Part shown: positions 31,653 through 43,404 of the stretch, in pieces
Position numbering within the stretch: position 1 is the stretch's first letter
Layout of the letters: each line of letters opens with the position of its first letter
Assembly (NCBI RefSeq): GCF_905171775.1
Contig: NC_053489.1
Span: 147,585,642-147,649,641, forward strand
DNA: 64,000 bases
Source of the DNA: Rana temporaria
Lineage: Eukaryota; Chordata; Amphibia; Anura; Ranidae
Direction: 5' to 3'
Notes under the pieces: generated by a model
Databases searched by the model: none
What the model was told of the DNA's origin: nothing
What the model saw: only the letters and a program-made list of their open reading frames with translations
Position numbers and translations under genes: made by a program

Positions 31653-32140
31653 AGGGGAGTTCCAGCCTTTTAGTGTTTATTAAAAGTCAGCAGCTACAAA
31701 AAGTGTAGCTGCTGACTTTTAATAAACAGACACTTACCTGCTCCATGGTCCAGAGACGCAGCCGCCCGGAGCTCCACTCCTCTCCCCCCCTCTCCGGCTG
31801 GCGCCTCCATTCATAGTGTGGGCACCCAGCCTTGACAGCTTTCGGCTTCACGGCCGGGCTTTCACTGCGCATGCGCGAGTTGCGCTGCGCTCTATGAGTG
31901 GACAGGTGATCTCCTGGGACCTTTCACGTGTCCCTGGAGATTGCTTAAAGGGAGGGGCTACCTAAGGCGAGAAGAGAAGTCGCCAGGGCGGTCCCTGGGC
32001 GGAAGGAGGAAGTGGGACAGGAAGTCCCACTCCTACCGAAGCCCTCACTCTCTCCCCAAAAAAATTACATGCCAAATGTGGCATGTAAGGGGGTGAGAAG
32101 TGCTTAAAGCAGAAGTTCCACTTTTGGGTGGAACTCCGCT
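31653..32140. mobile_element. TTAA-flanked MITE of a second family (488 bp)
   Basis: The ends AGGGGAGTTCCAG and TGGAACTCCGCTT are inverted. It shares its left TTAA (31649-31652) with P5 and has TTAA at 32141-32144. A strong hairpin, AAAAGTCAGCAGCTAC with GTAGCTGCTGACTTTT, lies at about 31682-31723. A truncated relative is at 21319-21780. Confidence 0.83.
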
Positions 32141-32144
32141 TTAA

Positions 32145-34189
32145 GCACCAATATATACCTGCAATTACCCTATTTTTCAAGACTGAGTATAGAAAAAAAA
32201 GATACATTTGACAAGGTACTGTTTGAACACAGTTAACATTTCTTAATGTTTGCTATAGCAAATCTTCACTTTTTCAGTTCACTTTAAGGTGATCAAGTCC
32301 ACATAGATATGTAAAAGAAAACCTAGAAAAGTCCATAATAAATAATAAGGTTTGTGAATTAGAAAATTCAGAGAGCTGCTGGTATTGACCCGTGACCATG
32401 CTAATTCAGAATATAAGTCACTCCCATGGCAATTTACTATCGTTATATAGTGGCGTTTTTCTGTTACAGCTATTAACAGTGAAAGATGAGCAGAAACTCA
32501 AGGTTAACAAAAATCTATTTCTTCAACCTTGATTACAGATTTTATTCAAAGCACAATAGACTAATTAGAAACTCTCTTAACACTACACAAAGTGTGGTTT
32601 GTTTACATATAAAGTGAAATGCATGTAATGAATTAAAGATGTCTATGTATTATTAAAATGTACACTTCAGAAACAAAAATGTGTGTGACATTAAATCTCA
32701 TGGTGTAAAGCATACTACTGAAATTTACATTACCAATATAAATAAATCACACCTTCCCTGCAGCCTATCTGTAATGTATAGTGACAGCTTAAGAGCTTGC
32801 ATGTTTTACTTTCCAAGAGGAATACTGCTGGGAATCGGAATGAAATATAGTGTGCTAAATATATGTGCCATATGTAACACTGGCAACTCCAGGGGCTCGT
32901 GAACCATGCACCCAGTTACAACTGTGAATCCCAACATACTATTCATTAGTCTTGATCACTGCACACAGCAATAGCAGAAGGAGTCATGTGAATCATAAAA
33001 ATTGTTAGAAATTAAGTACAAAAGTTTACACAAAAGTAAACAAATCTCTCCAAAGAAAATAAAAATCATAACTAAGTAACATGTTTGTAAGGGGTCATCC
33101 ACTTTACAGGTACACAGCCAACTCTACTGACAAAGAACCTGAATTTCAAACTATATGTCTGTCTATCAAATAGGTACGTTTTTTTGAAGGTACAATTTTT
33201 AAACAATTACAGAACAAAAGCTTCCCAAATCCAATATTCCTTAATTTCTTCTACTATTTTTTGAAAATGTCATACTTTTAATAGACATGGTTTGTGGAGC
33301 CCAGAATTCACTTTCTTTGATTCTGACTCTATACAGGTTGACTCCAAAACTTGTTTTGGACCTTAAATCATAATTTAGCATCCTTCCTACAAAAAGTTTG
33401 GACTTTACTTCCATGCCAAAGACTCTTCCACATATGCTTTACATACAGTTCTTAATCTCTTTAACCAAACATGTGAACCATGACTTTATACTGCATGTTG
33501 CTCCTGCATACATATACATACACAGTAAACTCAGATTACTTAATAAAAGGGTACTATTAAAAATAAATAAATAATGCAGGTCATTGATTTTTTTAAGTTA
33601 AACTACAATGACAACCCTAAAAGTATTCTTCTACCCCTGGCTTGTGTGGGGGTATCTAAGGAGTAATAGGCATTTATGTACAGTTTGTACTTATTTGTTT
33701 ATATATATATGTATATGTGTATATGGGTACGTAGGGGGGTCTTTTCATGTTTTTTTTATTATAGAACATTTTTTACACACAGATCAAGCACCCCCTGATG
33801 TCTCTTCTCTCTGTAGTCTCAGTAGATTAAAGACACAGTCCTCGATATGCTTGTACAGTATTGTATCTGAACCACGAAGTGCTCAGAGGTAAGCACTTCT
33901 GGGTTCACTCTGACTTGTGCAGATAAACAAGAGCAAATCTGGGAACTGGAAGGGGCGCACAGTAAAAGGATTGCACTGGGTAGTGTTACAGCTCCCCAAT
34001 TTGCTTGAACATGGTATGTAATTACTCTAAATTGGTTTGTAATAACTTTAATTTATGGTTGGGGTAAAGAAAGGTTAAACAGAAACAGTTTGTGAAACAG
34101 CACTCCTGAAATGCTGTTAGGTATCCTGTTACTCTGACACATTTACATGCAGTAGCAGCACAGGTAAGGAATGTGCCACTAATGCAAAC
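32145..34189 (-). other. dtwd2 intron, unassigned 2 kb
   Basis: This is one of the least repetitive-looking stretches. I see no splice-framed exon or transposon end. A short (TA/TG)n run lies near 33698-33728. Confidence 0.45.
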
Positions 34190-34192
34190 ACA

Positions 34193-34892
34193 GGCCCAGA
34201 TTCACGTAGAATTGCGGCGGCGTAACGTATCGTAGATACGTTACACCGCCGCAAGTTTTCATCGCAAGTGCCTGATTCTCAAAGCACTTGCATGAAAACT
34301 TACGCTGGCGGCCTCCGGCATAAGCCCGCGTAATTCAAAGGGGCGTGTGCCATTTAAATTAGGCGCGCTCCCGCGCCGGACCTACTGCGCATGCTCCGTT
34401 TTGAAATTCCCGCCGTGCTTTGCGCGAAGTGACGTCATTTTTTCGAACGGCGACGTGTGTAGTGTACTTTCGTATTCCCGGACGTCTTACGCAAGAACAA
34501 AAAATTTTCAAATTTCGACGCGGGAACGACGGCCATACTTTATACAGCACATACGTGGGCTGTGTAAAGTTAGGGCAGCAAAAACGACGACTAACTTTGC
34601 TACGGGAAACTAGACTAGCAGCGACGTAGCGAACGCGGAAAACCGTTGTGGATCGCCGTAACTACTAATTTGCATACCCAACGCTGGTTTACGACGCAAA
34701 CTCCCCCCAGCGGCGGCCGAGGTATTGCATCCTAAGATCCGACAGTGTAATTCAATTACACCTGTCGGATCTTAGGGCTAACTATGCGTAACTGATTCTA
34801 TGAATCAGTCGCATAGTAAGGAAGACCCTAAAACAGAGATACGACGGCGTATCAGGAGATACGCCATCGTATCCGTTTTGTGAATCTGGGCC
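34193..34892. mobile_element. Harbinger-like MITE (700 bp)
   Basis: The ends GGCCCAGATTCACG and GTGAATCTGGGCC are inverted, with ACA on both sides (34190-34192, 34893-34895), a 3-bp duplication. The interior is CpG-rich with stacked small palindromes such as GTATCGTAGATACG and AAGATCCGACAG...CTGTCGGATCTT. No transposase. A relative with ends GGGCTAGATTCAG is at 47516-48256. Confidence 0.78.
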
Positions 34893-35089
34893 ACAGCCCT
34901 TAGCCCACCTCTATGTGAGAGTATTATGTCCAAATAGGATAAAGACTCATAAACTGGTGCACGGCTTCACAAATTTGCACTAAGGATATATGGTGTGTCA
35001 ATTAACTGCTGTGTAATTACTATACATTCACACCAACTTGTATAAAGGAATAAAATCAAAGCGTAGGCTAATCTCAAATCTTAACCTTA

Positions 35090-35811
35090 ATCTTAAGTTA
35101 CTCCATTACCCCTCGATGACATTCTATTGGACGAAACGTATCAGATGGAGCTACAGCGGAGACGTCATACATGCCATTTCATACCTGTTTATTGTAAGTA
35201 GTTTTAACCTTATTAAATACGGTACTTTTTTTTTTAAACTACTACACTATGAGTTCCTTCTTTGCCTTTGTCCTTTACAGAGTTTTATGTATGGACTGCC
35301 CTGGCTGTTTGGAAACCTTTCTCCTGAGGTTTGGATCATGTTATCCATCCATCCCTGTGGGATCTCTCCCAAGAGTGCAGCCAGATCTCCATCCTTGAGG
35401 TCTTACCTGCTAGTAAGCGGCTTGTGAGTGGGGTGTGCACCCCCGGGGTGGGGTGCTGTATATTTACATATACACTGGAATTTGGCAACATATATATTTA
35501 CTTATAGACTTTTGGCACTAAGCAAATTTCTCTCCATGATGGATTTCCTGTGGCCTTTTTTATATATATTTATTTGCACATGTTAACTATAGATTTTTTT
35601 TGTTTTCAAGTATTGCATTGTTCTATTACCTTATTGGATGACATTTGTTTGCACTTATGCACTTGCACTTTATTTGGATAGCGCAACACGATTTTGCTTG
35701 TATTGGTTGATGTATTTATGTGGATATATATTGAGTGCAGCTATCACTGATAAAATAATTTTTTTGTCGCATTTATTTGATACTAAGCAAAAGTACTTTC
35801 GATTTATAATT
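35090..35811 (+). mobile_element. Hammerhead-led retroelement with 16-bp target duplication (722 bp)
   Basis: TCAAATCTTAACCTTA occurs at 35074-35089 and 35812-35827. Between them the insert opens 11 bp before the hammerhead-like fold at 35101-35151 and closes with GCATTTATTTGATACTAAGC and further AT-rich DNA. Near 35680 it has GATAGCGCAAC, also found near the 3' side of 12507-14790. It has no coding capacity. Long target duplication, small size and a 5' ribozyme fit a retrozyme or Penelope terminal unit; that reading is inference. Confidence 0.72.
35101..35151 (+). ncRNA. Hammerhead-ribozyme-like fold C
   Basis: Outer stem I CTCCAT (35101-35106) pairs with ATGGAG (35145-35150). A 5-nt internal loop follows, then inner CT with AG. 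The core strand is CTCGATGA, stem II ATTC-TATT-GGAC (imperfect), GAAA (35133-35136), a short stem III, and triplet ATC (35140-35142). The core has one base extra or swapped relative to CUGANGA, so activity is uncertain, but the overall plan equals folds A and B. Confidence 0.6.
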
Positions 35812-35827
35812 TCAAATCTTAACCTTA

Positions 35828-36578
35828 TGACCTGAATAAATACACTGTATTTCAAAACAATGCATTTGCTAAACAATGCATTTTAAAACTTTTGGGCTAA
35901 TGCATGTGTCTTTTCCAAATACAGTACAAGCATTTGAGTTGCTTTTCATTTGCCATTCCAAGTACAAATGTAGGAGTTGAGTCAGATTTGCTGTTCTTTG
36001 TGATTAAGGGGCTTTTGGAGCAAAAATAAGAATCTCCAAAGGACCAACTGGCCCCAAAGGAACTCAAAGTAGGTCAATCACAAACACTGAACGCTGCAGA
36101 ATTTATCACACTGCAAATGCAAAATACAAAGTCAGTATACAAAAGCCCGAACTGATCTCAAAACCCTGTATACGCCAATTCTAATGCGTATGTAAATCAC
36201 AGTAGATGGGGAAAAGCAGCATGCTTTCAGGTTCATTCAGCTGACATTTTTTAGTTTTTCTGAGCCATTTTTTGCTTGCTTTTGCATTTTTATTAACTAT
36301 GGATAGAAAAGCAATTTTGATAATAACAAATGCCTGTGCACAAAAGCTGTTTGGCCTAGTTAGAGCTGCATTTACCATTCATTCACATCAATTTGTACAG
36401 AGGAATAAAAGCAAGAACAATGCAGGTCCCAAACTGACTTCAATTGATATGAAAATCATCCAAAATATATCTTGAAATTGATGGCCATGGGAGTGCAGCT
36501 AGCACAAATATGGAAGTGATGGATGTTTCAGGAAGTAGAAGCAAAATGGAAAGCCAGACTTTGCAGCCACTTTCTATT
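35828..36578 (-). other. dtwd2 intron, unassigned
   Basis: No exon or repeat end recognised. Confidence 0.4.
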
Positions 36579-36726
36579 TACAGTTGTGCTCAAAAGTTTG
36601 CATACCCTGGCAGAAATTGTGAAATTTTGGCATTAACCACTTCCATACCGCACCTATTCTGGCACTTCTCTCCTTCATGTAAAAATCCTATTTTGTTGCT
36701 AGAAAATTACTCAGAACCCCCAAACA

Positions 36727-36730
<4 letters not shown>

Positions 36731-36789
<59 letters not shown>
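36731..36789. repeat. (AT)n then (AC)n microsatellite
   Basis: An AT run of about 45 bp passes into a short AC run. A Tc1 derivative begins at its right edge. Confidence 0.95.
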
Positions 36790-37737
36790 GTACAGACCAA
36801 AAGTTTGGACACACCTTCTCATTCAAAGAGTTTTCTTTATTTTCATGACTATGAAAATTGTAGATTCACACTGAAGGCATCAAAACTATGAATTAACACA
36901 TGTGGAATTATACATAACAAAAAAGTGTGAAACAACTGAAAATATATTTCATATGCTAGGTTCTTCAAAGTAGCCACCTTTTGCATTGATTACTGCTTGG
37001 CACACTCTTGGCATTCTCTTGATGAGCTTCAAGAGGTAGTCACCTGGCGCAGCACCCCAACACTCTCCTTCTTGGTCAAATAGCCCTTACACAGCCTGGA
37101 GGTGTGTTTGGGGTCATTGTCCTGTTGAAAAATAAAGGATGGTCCAACTAAACGCAAACCGGATGGAATAGCATGCCGCTGCAAGATGCTGTGGTAGCCA
37201 TGCTGGTTCAGTATGCCTTCAATTTTGATTAAATCCCCAACAGTGTCACCAGCAAAGCACCCCCACACCATCACACCTCCTCCTCCATGCTTCACGGTGG
37301 GAACCAGGCATGTAGAGTCCATCCGTTCACCTTTTCTGCGTCGCGTCGAACCAAAGATCTCAAGTTTGGACTCATCAGACCAAAGCACACATTTCCACTG
37401 GTCCATTCCTTGTGTTCTTTAGCCCAAACAAGTCTCGTCTGCTTGTTGCCTTTCTTTAGCAGTGGTTTCCTAGCAGATATACTACCATGAAGGCCTGATT
37501 CACACAGTCTCCTCTTAACAGTTCTAGAGATGTGTCTGCTGCAAAAGGTGGCTACTTTGAAGAACCTAGAATATGAAATATATTTTCAGTTGTTTCACAC
37601 TTTTTTGTTATGTATAATTCCACATGTGTTAATTCATAGTTTTGATGCCTTCAGTGTGAATCTACAATTTTCATAGTCATGAAAATAAAGAAAACTCTTT
37701 GAATGAGAAGGTGTGTCCAAACTTTTGGTCTGTACTG
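36788..37737 (-). mobile_element. Tc1 deletion derivative with CAGTACAGACCAAAAG ends
   Basis: The left end CAGTACAGACCAAAAGTTTG and the right end CAAACTTTTGGTCTGTACTG are long inverted repeats of about 180 bp. The last 10 bp (GTCTGTACTG) are repeated at 37738-37747 before TA. On the left the expected TA is replaced by microsatellite CA. At about 950 bp it is well below a full-length Tc1. Confidence 0.87.
37029..37406 (-). pseudogene. Tc1 transposase catalytic fragment
   Basis: An open 125-codon frame reads WSDESKLEIFG (first catalytic Asp), VKHGGGGVMVWG, then FQQDNDPKHTSR (second Asp). The N-terminal DNA-binding domain and the final Glu segment are missing. It is open only because the deletion left it so, and I do not propose function. 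Confidence 0.88.
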
Positions 37738-38436
37738 GTCTGTACTGTATATATAGACGACACAATTTTTTTTACAGGTTACCAGTTTAGAGTTACAGAG
37801 GAGGTCTAGTGCTAGAATTATTGCTCTTGCTCTAACGCACGCGGTGATACCTCACATGTATGGTTTGAATGGCGTTTACATATGTGGGCGGGACTTAGGT
37901 GCGCGTTTGCTTCTGAGCGCGAGCTACTGGGGACAGGGGCATTTGAAAATATATATATATTTTATTTTACATTTTTTTTTATCACTTTTATTCCTATTAC
38001 AAGGAATACAAAACATCCCTTGTAATAGGAATAGTGTGTGACAGGTCCTCTTTATGGAGAAATGCGGGGTCAATAAGACCCCACATCTCCCCTCCAAACT
38101 GGAAAGCATGAGATCTCATGCTTTCAGCCGCAATTGCGGCTTTGTTTACTTCCGGGTACCCAGGCGTGATGTCATCACGCCACGCCCGGGTCTCCGACGG
38201 TCATAGAAATGACCAATGACCATCTGGTCACTGGAAATCTCTATGCTCTTCATTCGGCGGTGGCCAATTCATTCCCCGGGCCTCCGATGGCACGGGAGAG
38301 CCCAGAGAAGAACCGGATGGGGCGGGAGGGGGGATGTCCCCTCCCGCCATCTATAAGAACGATCAAGCGGTGGAACCGCCGCTATGACCATTCTTATGGT
38401 GTGCAGAATCGCCGCCTGAAAAGAAGGATGTCTTAA

Positions 38437-39430
38437 CCACTTAAGCCCCGGACCAAAATGCTGCCTAAAGACCCAAGGGGTTTTTACAGTTCGGGACTGC
38501 GTCGCTTTAACAGACAATTGCGCCGTCGTGCGACGTGGCTCCCAAACAAAATTGGCGTCTTTTTTTCCCCACAAATAGAGCTTTCTTTTGGTGGTATTTG
38601 ATCACCTCTGCGGTTTTTATTTTTTGCGCTATAAACAAAAATAGAGCGACAATTTTGAAAAAAATGCAATATTTTTTACTTTTTGCTATAATAAATATCC
38701 CCCAAAAACATATATAACATTTTTTTTTCCCTCAGTTTAGGCCGATACGTATTCTTCTACCTATTTTTGGTAAAAAAAAATCGCAATAATCGTTTATCGG
38801 TTGGTTTGCGCAAAATTTATAGTGTTTACAAAATAGGGGATAGTTTTTTTTTTTTTTTTGTTTTTTTTTTACTACTAATGGCGGCGATCAGCAATTTTTT
38901 TCGTGACTGCGACATTATGGCGGACACTTCGGACAATTTTGACACATTTTTGGGACAATTGTCATTTTCACAGCAAAAAATGCATTTAAATTGCATTCTT
39001 TATTGTGAAAATGACAGTTGCAGTTTGGGAGTTAAACACAGGGGGCGCTGTAACATTTAGGGATCACTGTATATGTGTTTACTAGTGTAGGGGGGTGTGG
39101 CTGTAGGAATGACGTCATCGATCGTGTCTTCCCTATAAATAGGATGACGCGATCGATGCGCCGACACAGTGAAGCACGGGGAAGCCGTGTTTACACACGG
39201 CTCTCCCCGTTCTTCAGCTCCGGGGAGCGATCGCGACGGAGCGGCTATAAACGAATAGCCGCGCCGTCGTCCCGGATCGCTCCTGAAGCCACGGGGACCG
39301 CCGCATGTACCGGGGGGGGGGTCCCGATCGGACCCCCGACCCACGTCAAGCAGGGCACGTATATATACGTTGATGTGCCTGCCTGTGCCATTCTGCTGAC
39401 GTATATGTACATGAGGCGGTCCTTAAGTGG
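38437..39430 (-). mobile_element. TTAA-target element P3 (994 bp), inverse to P1
   Basis: The ends CCACTTAAGCCCCGGACC and GCGGTCCTTAAGTGG are flanked by TTAA (38433-38436, 39431-39434). The interior is the reverse complement of P1 over most of its length: GTGCGACGTGGCTCCCAAAC, TAGGCCGATACGTATTC, CATTTTCACAG with TGTGAAAATG. Confidence 0.9.
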
Positions 39431-39932
39431 TTAATGATACCTGTAGCTGCAGGCATCATTCAGATATCCCCCACTGAAGTGGTTAATATTAAAAATATGA
39501 CTGATCATGACAAAAAATTGTCTTTTATTTAAGGATAGCAATCACATGAAGCCATTTATTATCACATTTTCTGGATCCTTTTTCAATCATAATAACAGAA
39601 ATCACCCAAATGGCCCTTATAAAAAGTCTAAATGCCCTGGAATGTTTGGCCTTGGTACAGACACAGAAGTTGGCACACAGTTTAAAATGTAAATTAAAGG
39701 TTAATTTCCCACATTTGTGGCTTTTTAAATCACAATTAGTGTTTGTGTATAATTAGTCAATGAGTCTGTTAGCTCTCACATGGATGCACCAAGCAGACTA
39801 GACACTGAGCCACGAGGAGGTAGAAAAGAAAAGTCAAAAGACCTGCGTAACAAGGTAATGAAACTTTACAAAGATGGAAAAGGTTATAAAAAGATATCCA
39901 AAGCCTTGAATATGCCAGACAGTACTGTTTAA

Positions 39933-40960
39933 CCACTTGCTTACTGGGCACATAAACCCCCTTCGTGCCCAGGCGAAATTTCAGCTTCTGGCACTGCGTC
40001 GCTTTAACTGACAATTGCGCGGTCGTGCGACGTGGCTCCCAAACAAAATTGACGTTCTTTTTTTCCCACAAATAGAGCTTTCTTTTGGTGGTATTTGGTC
40101 ACCTCTGCGGTTTTTATTTTTTGCGCTATAAACAAAAATAGAGCGACAATTTTGAAAAAATATATATATATATTTTTTACTTGTTGCTATAATAAATAGC
40201 TCAATTTATTTTTTAATTTTTTTTTTTATCCTCAGTCTAGGCCGATACGTATTCTACATATTTTTAGTAAAAAAAAAAAAAATCACAATAAGCGACTGGT
40301 TTGCGCAAAAGTTATAGCGCCTACAAAATAAGGGACAGAATTATTATTTTTTATTAATTTTTTTTACTAGTAATGGCGGCGATCTGCGATTTTTATTGCG
40401 ACTGCGACATTATGGCAGACACATCGGACACTTTTGACACATTTTTGGCACCATTCACATTTATACTGCGATCAGTGCTATAAATATGCACTAATTACTG
40501 TATAAATGTGACTGGCAGGGAAGGGGTTAACACTAGGGGGTGAGGAAGGGGTTAAATGTATTCCCTATATAGTGTTCTAACTGTGGGGGAAGGGGGGTGA
40601 CTGGGGGAGGTGACCGATCTGTGTCCCTATGTACAAGAGACACATATCGGTCTCCTCTCTCCCTGACAGCACCGCTGTCTGCGAGAGCCGGCAATGAGAA
40701 ATGATCTCATATGTAAACATATGAGATCATCTCTCATTGGCCGCACAGATCGCCTAGCAAACGGCCACTCCGATTGGCCGTTCACGGCGATCTGTGATTG
40801 GCTGTGTCCAAGGGACACGGCCAGCACATAAGTTCCCCGCTGCGCGCTCGGGAGCGCGCACGGGGAACGCGGAAAAGGGCGGACGTGAAAACACGGTGCC
40901 CCAAAGAAATAGTAGAACCACCCTGCGGCCGTATATAGTTGTACGGCCGTCGGGAAGTGG
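39933..40960 (-). mobile_element. TTAA-target element P4 (1028 bp)
   Basis: The ends CCACTTGCTTACTGGGC and GTCGGGAAGTGG are flanked by TTAA at 39929-39932 and 40961-40964. It has the same internal blocks as P3 and also TGATCTCATATGTAAACATATGAGATCA (a hairpin stated here in two arms: TGATCTCATATG and CATATGAGATCA). Confidence 0.88.
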
Positions 40961-40964
40961 TTAA

Positions 40965-41465
40965 AAATGTTTTTTACAGGGATAATCATAATACATCTTT
41001 ACAGATAAACCATCTTATGCTTACATTCTGCTTATTTTACTCTTAAACACTTTTAGTTTCTCCTTATCCCCTATTTCTACTTTATCTTTAAACTTATGTT
41101 ATTTTAATTCTATCCTTATGATTTGGCTATGCCTCTAGCGATTCCATTACATACTCCTCTCCCCCCCAAAGAAGAAATAAACCGAAAATATCGGTTTAAT
41201 CTTAGAATAGTTAAGAAAAAAAAATTGAATTTCCCTTTCCTCTCCCCTCTCCTTCCCCCTCCCCTCCTCTCCCTCAAATCTTCCCTTCCTGTTGGTTTCC
41301 TCTCTCATCCCCTCACCCTACCCGCTCCCTGTATGCAACGTAGGGAGCCCAAATCTGCCGATACTTGTCTTTCTGCTCTTTCATACTCATAGTAAGATTT
41401 TCCATTAATTGTACTTCTAAAATTTTTGCCATCCATTGTGCTTTACTTGGAGACACATTACTTTT
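40965..41465 (-). other. Probable L1 3' region and unassigned sequence
   Basis: A pyrimidine-rich stretch (CTCTCCCC..., 41230-41310) lies downstream, on the minus strand, of the L1 relic at 41466-42257. It may be that LINE's 3' UTR. I see no gene. Confidence 0.4.
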
Positions 41466-42257
41466 CTAGAGAGCTGGAATGCATGCTTTTGCCGTCGACA
41501 GCAGATGTCTCAGCAATGAGTTTTTATATTTTTCCGTCGAGAGAGGGAGATCAAAGAGCAGGAAGGCAGCTGGATTATCTCCAAGTGACACATCAATCAT
41601 TTCTTCTATTGTTTCTGAAACCATTTCCCAAAAATTCTTTATTTCTGAACATTCCCAAAAAATGTGCATCATCATGCCCACAGACCCTTGACATCGCCAA
41701 CAAAGGTTGGAGACCTGTGGATATATATGCTTCAGTACTTCTGGAGTTCTATACCACCTGCTCAGAATCTTATAGCTTCCTTCTTGATACCTGGCTGCTA
41801 TTGACACCTTATGTGTAAACCTACATTTCCTATTTTTTTGTGCTTCTGAAAAAGTGACCCCCATCTCTCTCTCCCATGCCTGTATACAACCAATGTTCTG
41901 TGGGGCCTTCAACTCGATCACCATGGTATACAATGTCGATATTGCATGTCTCACTGACTCTCCTTTTAAACATAGGTTTTCAAACTTAGACGGTAAAGCT
42001 TTTTCTCTTGTTCGCATAGAAATTGATCTAAGAAATGCATTTGAATGCATTCTCCTGAAGAAATCTAAACTTTTTCCAAACTCACAGTCCAATTCTTCTC
42101 TAGACATTACTTGATTGTCTACTTTTTCCCTGTCATTTTAAGATCATAAAACTTTTATCCTTTAGAACCATTTCAAACTCTGGATTGCCCAGGATAGGAG
42201 TCATCGGGTTCAACAGAGTCGACATCTTGTCTTTTTTGAGTATCCTTTTAACGACAC
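41466..42257 (-). pseudogene. L1-type LINE ORF2 C-terminal relic
   Basis: A 213-codon frame at 41466-42107 reads RFTHKVSIAARYQEGSYKIL, SRWYRTPEVLKHIYP, then LCWRCQGSVGMMMHIFWECS, the Cys/His motif of L1 ORF2 C-termini, followed by IKNFWEMV. Upstream (42133-42257) another frame continues the same protein (VVKRILKKDKMS, NPEFEMVLKD) after a shift near 42110-42130. MITE M5 truncates it at 42261. Only the terminal part is present. Confidence 0.85.
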
Positions 42258-42260
42258 TAA

Positions 42261-42555
42261 GGCCTTGTACACATGATAGGTTAAACAGAGGACAACGGTC
42301 TGATGGACCGTTTTCATCGGTCAAAACCGAGCATGTGTGGGCCCCATAGGTTATTTAACCATCGGTTAAAAAAAGCAAACTTGCTTTAAATTTAACCGAT
42401 GGATTCCTAACCGATAGGTCAAAAACAATCGTTGGTAGGCACAACCATCGGTTAAAAATCCACGCATTCTCTGAATCAAGTCGACGCATGCTTGGAAGCA
42501 TTGAACTTCATTTTTTTCAGCACGTCGTTGTGTTTTTTACGTTACCACCGATTCT
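42261..42555. mobile_element. MITE M5, GTACACACG family, left part
   Basis: The left end GGCCTTGTACACATGATAGG follows TAA. It then matches M6 (51866-52185) closely: GGTCTGATGGACCGTTTTCA, ATCAAGTCGACGCATGCTTG, CAGCACGTCGTTGTGTTTT. The right end is missing. Confidence 0.8.
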
Positions 42556-43404
42556 CAACAAGCTCTAAGTCGAGGGTCGGCAAGCTGTCGATCGCGATTA
42601 GGTGACAGGTAGACCGAGAACAGGCCTACGCCACCGACCCTGCCTCCTACTGCTAGTGGCTCTTCTTCCCATCCTGCCTCCCCTGCTGTCATCAGTGAAC
42701 AGCGGAGAGTAGGAGACAGAATAGCACAGGACAGAGGGCAGGCAGAGGAGCCAGTCAAATTACAACCAAGTTGTTACCGCTTGTAAAGAGGGCACAGGAT
42801 GTGTGTTTAAAGTGGATATAAACCCACTCTCATCCTTTCTAAACTACTACCATAGTGCTGATCTATAAGGATTTACATGCCTCCTGCATGTATCCTTACC
42901 TGTCAAATGTCTCCCCTTCTGTCTGTTATAAGAACTGAAAAACTGCAGATTCTGTGGGTGGATCTGTTGTCTGGAGCTCGGTGGGTGGAGTCGTGATGTC
43001 AGTAGACTTCCCGCCCACCTCTACACTCCCCTTGTCAACATGCATTTTCTCCTGTGTATTCCTTACACTAAGTTCTGCCTCTAATCACCAACATCCAGTC
43101 AGAATCCAGAAAAGTAACCATATGACTTTAGAAAAGAAGTGGGGGTGGGAATTAAAAAATAATGCCTGTCTCAGACTAGTGCATGAGACATGTATATAAA
43201 CTGTCACTCAAAGCAAGGGGGAGGATTTGACAAAGTTTTTCTCTGTTTGTCAAGATTTATCTCACTGAACAATAAAAGAGGATTGCTCAGAGCTGGATTA
43301 ACTCTGTGTGGCAAGACTGGGCACAGATGATAGGAAATCTTATACTCTAAATTGTGCCAGCAAAAAAAGAAACAATTTGAGTTTACATTCACTTTAAGGC
43401 AACT
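42556..43404 (-). other. Repeat fragments and unassigned intron
   Basis: GGTCGGCAAGCTGTCGATCGC at about 42576 looks like one end of a hAT-type MITE, but I find no matching right end. The rest is unassigned. Confidence 0.4.

Larger units (their letters stand above)
36637..39482. mobile_element. TTAA-target element P2, host to two further insertions
   Basis: The left end CCACTTCCATACCGC follows TTAA (36633-36636). The right end CACTGAAGTGG precedes TTAA (39483-39486). Within it, a Tc1 derivative sits in a microsatellite (36788-37737) and P3 sits at an internal TTAA (38433-38436 / 39431-39434). Removing both gives an element of roughly 0.9 kb. The interior carries CCTATTACAAGG...CCTTGTAATAGG (about 37994-38031). 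Confidence 0.82.
36581..39928 (+). mobile_element. Tc1 element (copy G), outermost layer of a nest
   Basis: The left end CAGTTGTGCTCAAAAGTTTG follows TA (36579-36580). After 52 bp it is split at TTAA by P2 (36637-39482) and resumes at 39487 with TATTAAAAATATGACTGATC. At about 39780-39928 a transposase N-terminus reads RNKVMKLYKDGKGYKKISKA with frame damage upstream. It is cut off at 39929 by P4, and I cannot follow it beyond 40964. Confidence 0.8.

Noticed and set aside
36788..37737. Horizontal transfer of this Tc1 family from fish or lamprey
   Set aside because: Tc1 families with similar ends are known in several aquatic vertebrates, but a transfer claim needs cross-species distances I cannot compute here.
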